Shown one piece after another: positions 57,303 through 64,000 of a DNA stretch of 64,000 nucleotides. Location of the stretch: the NCBI RefSeq assembly GCF_004364435.1, contig NZ_SOCT01000006.1, positions 1 to 64,000 on the forward strand, read 5' to 3'. The notes below the pieces were generated by a model, which made no database searches, was not told the origin of the DNA, and saw nothing but the letters and a program-made list of their open reading frames with translations. The stretch's first letter is position 1. Every line of letters begins with the position of its first letter. A program made the position numbers and the translations under genes. The stretch is from Pseudomonas sp. LP_7_YM. Lineage in GTDB: Bacteria; Pseudomonadota; Gammaproteobacteria; Pseudomonadales; Pseudomonadaceae.

Positions 57303-58776
57303 TTATCGAAGCATCACCACACGACTGGTGTCGCTGTACCTGTTCAGCTGTTCCGGCGTGGGTCAGGCCGCACCGCTCGCACCGTCACAGGCTTACATGC
57401 CGGCACGAACGATCTCTTTGGTCGGCGAGACCCTTGGCTTGACCCTGAGCGATGCTATTTATCTGGGCCTGCGCGACAACCGATCGATCCGCAGCGTGTA
57501 CCTGGAGCGTATTGCGCAGAAATTCGATCTGCGGGTTGAAGAGGATCGCTTTACGCCCAAGCTGACGCTCAGCGGCCGACAAGTCGCCTATCGCAACCAG
57601 AACGACCGCTATCGCCAGGCTGAAGTACTGCCGCAGACCACTTGGCAGACCGAAACGGGAGCACGCTTCAGCATGGCCTGGAGCAACCAGTTGTCGGTCG
57701 CCGATGGTGCCGGTCGTGCCCGCAATGATGGCGCGACCTTCAGCGTCATTCAGCCCCTGTTACGTGGCGCGGGCCGGGAAGTGAGCACCGCGCCCTTGCG
57801 CCTGGCCCGCCTGAGCGAGCACATCAACACGCTGAATCTCAAAGCCACCGTCTCGGACGCGATCACGCAGATCATCCTTGCCTACCGGGAATTGTTACGC
57901 GCCCAGGCGCAACTACAGATCGTCAATGACGCCCTTGCGCGATCACGCCATTTGCTGGAAGCCAACCAGGCGATGATTGCTGCGGGCCGGATGGCGACAT
58001 TTGAACAGGTGCAAACCCAAGCCGATGTCGCCAGCCAGGAGCTCGCCGTGGAGCAGTCCATCAACCAACTGGATGCTGCTCGCCTTGACCTGTTGCATCT
58101 GCTGGCGCTGAACCTGAACACATCGCTGCGAGCCATCGACACCCTGGCGCCTCAACGAATCGACATCACGCTGGCGCAAGCACTGGACGCGGCGCGGGAG
58201 CAGCAGCCAACCTACTTGATGCAGCTGATCGCCCGTGAGCAGGCAGATATAAATCTTGTGCTTGCGGACAATGAACAGCAATGGGATGTCTCCTTGATCG
58301 CAGGCGCCACCCAGGTCCGAGACCGATACAGGCACGCGGGCGAGCGACAGACCGACCGCCGTTGGGAAGGCTATGCCGGTGTTCAGATCGACATTCCGAT
58401 CAATGACCTGTCGCGCCGCCAAGCCAAAGTGCGCGCTCAGGTACAGGTCGCCAATCAGCTCATCCGCATGGCCGACAGTCGTCAGCTGTTGGAGCGAGAC
58501 GTTGAAAATGCGGTACGGGATTTAAACGCGCGCTGGCGTCAGTACGAAATCGCTGAGCGAGCCCGAGATCTTTCACGGCGCAAACTGGACATCGAGCGCC
58601 AGAAGCTTACGGCGGGGCGTTCCAGCAACTTTCAGGTGATCAGTTTCGAAGCCGACTTGCGCGGGGCCGAAAGCACTCGGCTGGACGCCCTCATCGCGTA
58701 TTTCAACGCCCAGAGCACACTGGACCAAAACCTCGGCACGACCCTGGAAAGTTGGGGCATCGAACTCAATGACTGA
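57295..58776 (+). CDS. TolC-family outer membrane exit duct
   Basis: 493 residues with an N-terminal signal region (cleavage near GQA/APL, about residue 25) and the duplicated helical/beta pattern of outer membrane efflux proteins, including ADNEQQWDVSLIAG and the coiled-coil region with RDLNARWRQYEIAERARD. Overlaps the permease by 8 bp. It gives the cluster its own outer membrane channel. Confidence 0.88.
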   Translation: MTDYRSITTRLVSLYLFSCSGVGQAAPLAPSQAYMPARTISLVGETLGLTLSDAIYLGLRDNRSIRSVYLERIAQKFDLRVEEDRFTPKLTLSGRQVAYRNQNDRYRQAEVLPQTTWQTETGARFSMAWSNQLSVADGAGRARNDGATFSVIQPLLRGAGREVSTAPLRLARLSEHINTLNLKATVSDAITQIILAYRELLRAQAQLQIVNDALARSRHLLEANQAMIAAGRMATFEQVQTQADVASQELAVEQSINQLDAARLDLLHLLALNLNTSLRAIDTLAPQRIDITLAQALDAAREQQPTYLMQLIAREQADINLVLADNEQQWDVSLIAGATQVRDRYRHAGERQTDRRWEGYAGVQIDIPINDLSRRQAKVRAQVQVANQLIRMADSRQLLERDVENAVRDLNARWRQYEIAERARDLSRRKLDIERQKLTAGRSSNFQVISFEADLRGAESTRLDALIAYFNAQSTLDQNLGTTLESWGIELND

Positions 58777-60022
58777 GCGTTCGAAAGTCCGTGGCCTGAT
58801 AATCGGGTTGGCATCGGCAGTGGCGATTGCCGCAATGCTGGCCGCTACAGGGGGGTTCAACGCCTCTGTAGCGGTCGATCAGGGGCATTGGTTACTTGTG
58901 CAGCCACAGGTGCTGGAAAGTCAGCTTGGGCTGGTGGGACGTATCGAAGCGGCCAACAAGGTGACACTGTCCGCACCGTTTGAAGGGCGCGTACAGCAAC
59001 TGACCGCGAGTGAAGGCCAACAGGTGGAACGATCCAGTCAGTTACTCGTTCTGGACACCACCCAACTGGACATTCAGGTACGCCAGGCGTCGGCTGAACT
59101 GCTCAAAGCTCGACGCACGGTCAAAGAGATACGGGACTGGAGCAACAGCGATGAGGTGGCGCGCGCACGGCGCACCCTGGCCAATGCCGAACTCAATCTT
59201 AATGACAGCCAGGCCAGACTGAGCGATTCCCGCCGCTTGTTGGCAAGTGGCATCGTCGCGCGTATGGAAGTTGAGGCCCAGGAACAGCAAGTCAAATTGC
59301 AGCAACTGGACCTGGCTGCTGCAAAGATCGAGTTACGTGCGGCCCATTCAAGAGGCGATAACGAAAATCGGCAAATCGCCGAGATGGAACTGGCCAATGC
59401 TCAGGCACGCCATGACAGCCTCTTGGCCCAGCGGGCCCAACGTGAACTTCATGCGCCGTTTACCGGCGTCATATTGCGTCCACATAAAGGCGATGGACCC
59501 GACAGTGCGCCTGTCATTCAGATTGGGCGGCATGTGCCTCAAGGTCTCCCGTTGTTCGAACTGGTCAGCCTGGAACATATAAACGCTATTACCCGGATTG
59601 AAGAAGTCGATCTTCATCAGATACATGCAGGCATGCCTGTTCAGATTACCGGAGACGGCTTCGACGGGCTTACGTTGCAAGGTCATGTCAGTTTCATCGG
59701 CGCTCAGTCGTTGGCATCGCAGACCGCCGGCGGTGGTTATTACAAGGTCATTGTTTCCATCGACAGCCTGACTGCCGAGCAGCAACCGCGAGTACGGCTG
59801 GGCATGAGTGCGCGCTTGGCGCTGACTACCTATCACAACGACAGCGGCCTGGCCTTGCCCGCCGAGGCATTGAATCAGGATGCCCACGGCGTTTATGTCA
59901 TTTACCGGCCTACTGCGGATGGGCCAGCGCGACGTGTTCCGGTCACTCTGGGCAAGGCGGTGCCGCAGGGCGTGGAAGTCATTGGTCTGCAGCCGGGATA
60001 TGTAAGTACAACCGCGCGCTAG
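58769..60022 (+). CDS. HlyD/MacA-type periplasmic adaptor
   Basis: 417 residues: N-terminal membrane anchor (about 9-28), biotinyl-lipoyl half-motif SAPFEGRVQQLTASEGQQV, a long alpha-hairpin (about 95-220), second lipoyl half APFTGVILRPHKGDG, and beta-barrel domains. Overlaps the TolC gene by 8 bp. Being last in the operon differs from macAB, where the adaptor usually comes first. Confidence 0.9.
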   Translation: MTERSKVRGLIIGLASAVAIAAMLAATGGFNASVAVDQGHWLLVQPQVLESQLGLVGRIEAANKVTLSAPFEGRVQQLTASEGQQVERSSQLLVLDTTQLDIQVRQASAELLKARRTVKEIRDWSNSDEVARARRTLANAELNLNDSQARLSDSRRLLASGIVARMEVEAQEQQVKLQQLDLAAAKIELRAAHSRGDNENRQIAEMELANAQARHDSLLAQRAQRELHAPFTGVILRPHKGDGPDSAPVIQIGRHVPQGLPLFELVSLEHINAITRIEEVDLHQIHAGMPVQITGDGFDGLTLQGHVSFIGAQSLASQTAGGGYYKVIVSIDSLTAEQQPRVRLGMSARLALTTYHNDSGLALPAEALNQDAHGVYVIYRPTADGPARRVPVTLGKAVPQGVEVIGLQPGYVSTTAR

Positions 60023-60167
60023 TTGTTCTGAGTGCGCTGCGCAATAAATCTGCACCACGTGGATTTCTCAAATTCGCGATCCCGGCCTTATTGCGCCAGG
60101 ACTGCGTACTCGGCAATGCGGCCTCGGTTCGTCATTGCATTAAACGCTAAACAAGGAAGGTATGGTT

Positions 60168-60626
60168 ATGGATGCTCGTAAGTCACTGTTTGCTACGTTG
60201 GCAATAGCTGCATGTTTTGCAACAGGTGCTGTTTATGCTGGACCTGCTGTTACCGTCACATTTAAACATGTGGGGTCAGCCGATTCGGATGAGGCCAAGT
60301 ACATCATTACCAATTCAAATGAAACCAGTACCAATATGAATGCCAGTCCCAAACCGGATACAACTGTTGACGCCGGTGCACGCGATTCCTACAGAGTTCA
60401 AAGCAATATTTCTCCGGATATGAACTATGCGTCTGTGCGCTACACCATAGGCAGCAAGACCTGCGCGTTCAGTACCACGTACTCGAACACGATTGGCGCT
60501 GGCGGGGTCAAGGTTCCCAAGTGGAACAAGAGCGCAACACCCAGCGGCGGCGCTACCTGCACGGCAACCATTACCTCGACCAACTTCAGCACCCATGAAT
60601 GGGCTGTTCAGTTCACCATGAAATAA
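60168..60626 (+). CDS. Small secreted protein with one disulfide pair
   Basis: 152 residues with a clear signal peptide (cleavage AVYA/GPAV near 25). The mature part is Thr/Ser/Asn-rich with two cysteines (KTCAFS and ATCTAT) and alternating beta-strand pattern, suggesting a small beta-sandwich. Start ATG 60168 is chosen since GGAAGG lies 7 nt upstream; ATG 60162 is too close. It sits 145 bp after the exporter. Not recognised. Confidence 0.75.
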   Translation: MDARKSLFATLAIAACFATGAVYAGPAVTVTFKHVGSADSDEAKYIITNSNETSTNMNASPKPDTTVDAGARDSYRVQSNISPDMNYASVRYTIGSKTCAFSTTYSNTIGAGGVKVPKWNKSATPSGGATCTATITSTNFSTHEWAVQFTMK

Positions 60627-60784
60627 GCGCATGACCAGCACAGCCTGCCCGCCATTGTGGGGACAAGGCTGTGTTCGGTGTTCCAGCCGACAGTGCCGGT
60701 CATGCATGAATGCATTACCTGAAACCATGCGCTTGCCCGGCGCTTTGAATGCATCCCTGTTTAATTCGTTATTGGAATCATTAA

Positions 60785-61165
60785 ATGAAACGTTTACTGG
60801 CAGTATCTATTATTTCGCTTGCGGCGTTGTCTTTTGAGGCTTGCGCTCTATGTTTGAATATTACGTCCCGATACAGCGGCACCATGGCAGCCAACTCGGA
60901 AATTGTCGCGTACGGTCCTTTCACCATCAACGATGCGAATGGATGCCCTAACGCGAACATTACCGCATCCGTTTCTGCTGTTGGCGGGGGTAGATCTCCT
61001 AAGCTCTACATCGAGCGTCAATTAGGCTCCAGCTGGGTTCAAGTAGCCGGTGATACGGGTAATAATGCCTCGTACCTCGGCCCGCTCGGTACTTATCGTG
61101 TTCGCCAGGAGAATACCGAAGCTATGCCGGTAACCTACTCGGGTTCTACAGGATACGGCCGGTAG
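60785..61165 (+). CDS. Second small secreted protein
   Basis: 126 residues with a signal peptide (about 1-20, cleavage near ACA/LCL), a mature beta-rich, Gly/Ser/Asn-rich body with Cys residues near the start and middle (ALCLNI, NGCPN), and YSGSTGYGR at the end. More AT-rich than the core genes. Weak ribosome binding site. Not recognised; might share a role with the preceding secreted protein. Confidence 0.65.
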   Translation: MKRLLAVSIISLAALSFEACALCLNITSRYSGTMAANSEIVAYGPFTINDANGCPNANITASVSAVGGGRSPKLYIERQLGSSWVQVAGDTGNNASYLGPLGTYRVRQENTEAMPVTYSGSTGYGR

Positions 61166-61180
61166 TTACCCTTTGGATGG

Positions 61181-61204
61181 TGCGCCAGGGTTGCCCTTGG
61201 CGCA
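61181..61204. terminator. Hairpin between convergent genes
   Basis: TGCGCCA-GGG / CCC-TTGGCGCA stem with TTG loop, placed between the stops at 61165 and 61224. No T run, so function as terminator is only likely. Confidence 0.45.
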
Positions 61205-61223
61205 TCAGTTGACTCAGCAGTCT

Positions 61224-61751
61224 TCACGCTTTTTCGTGCACCGCAAGCGTACTGTTACCCGAGTTGGCAAAATACGCCAAGGCACTGATCGCTTGATTTG
61301 CGCCAATCAATCCTTGTCTGGCGACTATTGCTGAGTCCTGATTGGCATATTGAGGGTATTCATTATTATAGGCGGTGTTGTCTGCAAGCATTTCGTTAAA
61401 CATTGCAATAGCGTTAAATTTTTTATCTGTGTCAGTTTGCTCTCCGTTAACGTCGAAAGCCCTATCTCCACCGATGAAGGACGAAAAAACGTTATCGTCT
61501 ATCAAGCCATTCTTATATAATTCAGCGCCGACCTTTTTCAATTCATCAGTGCTGATGTTCGTCATGTCGTAGCTTTTCAAAAAGTCTTTCAGGTCGTTAA
61601 TTTTGCTTTGATCATTGAGCTTTAACGTCTGAGCTGCTTTCGATTCTGAGGTGATTGTGAATTCCGTTTCAACCTGGTTAGGGTTTTTTATCTGATATGC
61701 ATTGGCTTGTTTGGTCAAACGCATTTCTGCAGCGGTCAGCAAAACAGACAT
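61224..61751 (-). CDS. Unknown AT-rich accessory protein
   Basis: 175 residues, start ATG 61751 with GGAGG 8 nt upstream. Low GC and Asn/Lys-rich composition differ from the chromosome, suggesting transfer. Mostly helical with an acidic middle (LIDDNVFSSFIGGDRAFDVNG). It has a loosely similar layout to the C-terminal domain of the tandem proteins (FNEML..YPQYANQ..ARQGLIG against FFAEVL..YPQSYVAGLRQKIG). No signal peptide. Not recognised. Confidence 0.7.
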   Translation of the reverse strand: MSVLLTAAEMRLTKQANAYQIKNPNQVETEFTITSESKAAQTLKLNDQSKINDLKDFLKSYDMTNISTDELKKVGAELYKNGLIDDNVFSSFIGGDRAFDVNGEQTDTDKKFNAIAMFNEMLADNTAYNNEYPQYANQDSAIVARQGLIGANQAISALAYFANSGNSTLAVHEKA

Positions 61752-62192
61752 TTGAATGTCCTCCATGATTTTAACGTGCTTGTTTCGGTTATTTATTGGC
61801 TTTGTTGGACTTTCTCTCTACCTCAACTGCCTCGGCAATTTTAGTGCTATTGAATGCAATGTCCAGCTTACGCATTAAGTAAGTGCGCGATCCGTACAGT
61901 TTTCCCGGGAATAGAGAACAGACTCTCCACGTTTCGAGGCGGGTAGCAGGCTTCTAAGTTGTAAGTATTTGCAAACTCTGCTCATTCGATAACTCTCTGC
62001 CTGATCGAGCCCGCAGGTTTTCTCGGTCATCTGCGTACGTGACGGTGTACAATGCGCCGCGTTTTTTCTGTGATCCATCGGCGTATGGACGCCACAAAAA
62101 ACTCGGGGTTATCCACTCCGTTTCACTCCGCCGCGTCATGAGCGCGTCGGGTTCGATTCCGTCACAGACAAGAACAAAAAGGTGACTATCCA
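61752..62192. other. Intergenic region before the aroP-like gene
   Basis: 441 bp, AT-rich at its left half and with normal GC later. No gene seen. 62062-62107 has an imperfect GTTTTTTCTGTG / CACAAAAAAC inverted repeat that might be part of the permease leader. Confidence 0.4.
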
Positions 62193-63617
62193 GTGAGTGA
62201 ACACATGTCCCATTCAGGAGACTTGAAGCGTGGTCTCAAAAACCGTCATATCCAGCTGATCGCCCTTGGCGGCGCCATCGGCACCGGCCTGTTCCTGGGC
62301 TCGGCGGGGGTTCTCAAATCGGCGGGTCCGTCGATGATTCTTGGCTACGCCCTGTGCGGCTTCATTGCCTTCATGATCATGCGCCAGCTGGGCGAGATGA
62401 TCGTTGAAGAACCGGTGGCCGGGTCCTTCAGCCACTTTGCACATAAATACTGGGGCGGGTTTGCGGGCTTTCTGTCCGGCTGGAACTGCTGGGTGCTGTA
62501 CATCCTGGTGGGCATGTCGGAGCTGACCGCAGTCGGCAAATACATCCAGTACTGGTGGCCGGAAATCCCGGCGTGGGCATCGGCAGCGGTGTTCTTCGTG
62601 ATGATCAACGTCATCAACCTGGCCAATGTCAAAGTCTTCGGCGAGGCTGAGTTCTGGTTCGCGATCATTAAGGTCGTAGCCATTCTGGGCATGATCGCGC
62701 TGGGCAGCTATCTGCTGGTCAGTGGCAACGGCGGACCTCATGCGTCGGTGAGTAACCTGTGGTCCCACGGCGGCTTCTTCCCTAACGGGGTGAGCGGTCT
62801 GGTGATGGCGCTGGCGTTCATCATGTTCTCCTTCGGCGGCCTGGAAATGCTCGGGTTCACCGCAGCCGAAGCCGACCAGCCCAAGGTCATCATTCCCAAA
62901 GCGATCAATCAGGTGATCTACCGCATCCTGATTTTCTACATTGGTTCGCTGGTGGTGCTGCTGTCGCTGACCCCTTGGGATGCCCTGTTGGCCGATCTGA
63001 ACGCCTCCGGCGATGCCTACAGCGGTAGTCCGTTCGTGCACGTATTCTCGATGCTGGGCAGTACCAGCGCCGCGCATATTCTCAACTTTGTAGTGCTGAC
63101 GGCGGCGCTGTCGGTCTATAACAGCGGCACTTACTGCAATGCGCGGATGCTGTTTGGCATGGCCGAGCAGGGCGATGCACCACGTTCGCTGGCACGAGTC
63201 GATCGTCGTGGCGTGCCGGTGCGAGCCATTCTGCTGTCGGCAGCCGTGACGCTGATCGCCGTGCTGCTCAACTACCTGATGCCGCAAAATGCATTGGAGT
63301 TGCTGATGTCACTGGTGGTCGCGACGTTGGTCATCAACTGGGCCATGATCAGCTACTCGCACCTCAAGTTCCGTCAGCACATGGTACGTGAGGGCCTGCA
63401 ACCGATGTTCAAAGCGTTGTGGTATCCGTATGGCAACTACCTGTGCCTGGCGTTCGTGGCGTTGATCCTGGCAATCATGCTGATGATTCCGGGGATTCAG
63501 GTATCGGTCTATGCGATCCCTGTCTGGCTGGCAGCGATGTGGGTGTTCTACCTGATCAAGAACAAGCGCCACGCCGACGCTGAATCAATGGCGCAACGCA
63601 CCTCGATCATTAAATAG
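62193..63617 (+). CDS. AroP-like aromatic amino acid permease
   Basis: 474-residue APC-superfamily transporter, 12 spans. GGAIGTGLFLGSAG in span 1 and very close overall similarity to E. coli AroP (LKRGLKNRHIQLIALG, VVLTAALSVYNSGTYCN). Expected proton-driven uptake of aromatic amino acids; a related specificity such as proline or GABA is possible. GTG start at 62193 has AAGGTG 8 nt upstream; ATG 62205 is an alternative. Confidence 0.88.
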   Translation: MSEHMSHSGDLKRGLKNRHIQLIALGGAIGTGLFLGSAGVLKSAGPSMILGYALCGFIAFMIMRQLGEMIVEEPVAGSFSHFAHKYWGGFAGFLSGWNCWVLYILVGMSELTAVGKYIQYWWPEIPAWASAAVFFVMINVINLANVKVFGEAEFWFAIIKVVAILGMIALGSYLLVSGNGGPHASVSNLWSHGGFFPNGVSGLVMALAFIMFSFGGLEMLGFTAAEADQPKVIIPKAINQVIYRILIFYIGSLVVLLSLTPWDALLADLNASGDAYSGSPFVHVFSMLGSTSAAHILNFVVLTAALSVYNSGTYCNARMLFGMAEQGDAPRSLARVDRRGVPVRAILLSAAVTLIAVLLNYLMPQNALELLMSLVVATLVINWAMISYSHLKFRQHMVREGLQPMFKALWYPYGNYLCLAFVALILAIMLMIPGIQVSVYAIPVWLAAMWVFYLIKNKRHADAESMAQRTSIIK

Positions 63618-63656
63618 AGCGTCAGCGGCGTCTGATTTTCAGTGCGCCGCTGAACC

Positions 63657-63759
63657 TGTGGAAGCGAATTCATTTTGGGCGGCGCTCCGACGAAACAACG
63701 GTGCAGTCGACACAGATCTGTTGTCTGTAGCGACGTCTGGCGAATGAATTCGCTCCTAC
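63657..63759. repeat. Extragenic inverted repeat (REP-like pair)
   Basis: AGCGAATTCATT at 63663-63674 and its complement AATGAATTCGCT at 63743-63754, with flanking partial matches. Same family as the pair at 49794-49885. Confidence 0.65.
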
Positions 63760-63835
63760 TGCTATCTGTCGTCAGACCAGACGATCTTGCGGGCAATGTC
63801 CGCGGTAGTGGTCACTTTCCAACCTGAGTCCCCGC

Positions 63836-64000
63836 ATGCTGATCATCTCCAACAACGTTCATCTGCCTGACAGCGAAGTCGAACTGACCGCTATTCGTGC
63901 CCAGGGGGCGGGCGGCCAGAACGTTAACAAAGTGTCCAGTGCGGTGCATCTGCGTTTCGACATCAATGCCTCTTCACTGCCGCCGTTCTATAAGGAACGG
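63836..64000 (+). CDS. arfB: Peptidyl-tRNA hydrolase ArfB, partial
   Basis: First 55 codons only, cut by the window end. The GGQ motif ([15 protein letters not shown], about residues 23-37) and [17 protein letters not shown] start identify ArfB/YaeJ, which rescues ribosomes stalled on non-stop mRNA. Confidence 0.92.
   Translation, partial: MLIISNNVHLPDSEVELTAIRAQGAGGQNVNKVSSAVHLRFDINASSLPPFYKER

Noticed and set aside
51586..62192. Type III effector or Hrp-regulated locus
   Set aside because: I looked for GGAACC-type Hrp boxes upstream of the accessory genes and found none; the tandem proteins also lack recognised chaperone genes.

Overview
The window is a stretch of fluorescent Pseudomonas chromosome, most likely from the P. 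syringae group or a close relative. The evidence is gene content and order: minCDE-rluA, an htrB-type acyltransferase, betX-yjcH-actP, a complete NAGGN osmolyte cluster, trkH, a cpxR-spy-cpxS group, yciI-yciB, scpAB and rluB. Gene order resembles P. aeruginosa in several blocks. The species call is inference from memory of gene content, not a database match. I saw no tRNA, rRNA, CRISPR array, transposase or prophage.

Layout. 0.2-9.2 kb: rluA-minEDC (minus), an acyltransferase and a patatin phospholipase (plus), a pirin with an unusual C-terminal extension, then mlaA coupled to an alpha/beta hydrolase, and a small membrane protein. 9.8-15 kb: a membrane GH17 protein, the betaine-binding protein betX, and yjcH-actP. 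15-18 kb: small proteins, an SDR enzyme, YnfA, a CsrA paralogue and YheU. 18.3-23.2 kb: the NAGGN operon (asnO, ngg, M42 peptidase). 23.4-23.7 kb: a frameshifted orphan hcp remnant. 24-28 kb: an Att-like ABC operon with a lipocalin-like lipoprotein. 28.5-51.5 kb: housekeeping and stress genes (mnmC, a polyphosphate:AMP phosphotransferase, recQ, a fimV-like gene, a bestrophin channel, trkH, cpxR/S, yciB, scpAB, rluB).

The accessory region lies between rluB (ends 51525) and an aroP-like permease (starts 62193). Its first part is a two-gene cassette. A 46-residue, very acidic peptide with an excellent ribosome binding site is followed by a strong hairpin and an M29-type metalloenzyme. The cassette sits between the real 3' end of rluB with its terminator and a decayed second copy of part of rluB with a near-identical terminator. 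That arrangement suggests acquisition at the rluB 3' end.

The second part, 53.8-60.0 kb, is an overlapping operon. Two tandem proteins, about 90% identical over 220 residues, share an unusual uncharged N-terminus. The second overlaps the ATPase gene of a complete tripartite exporter (ATPase, MacB-type permease, TolC-type outer membrane protein, HlyD-type adaptor). Two small secreted proteins follow, and a convergent AT-rich gene closes the island. My best candidates for undescribed biology are the peptide/M29 pair and the tandem-protein exporter. The right edge cuts off the start of arfB.
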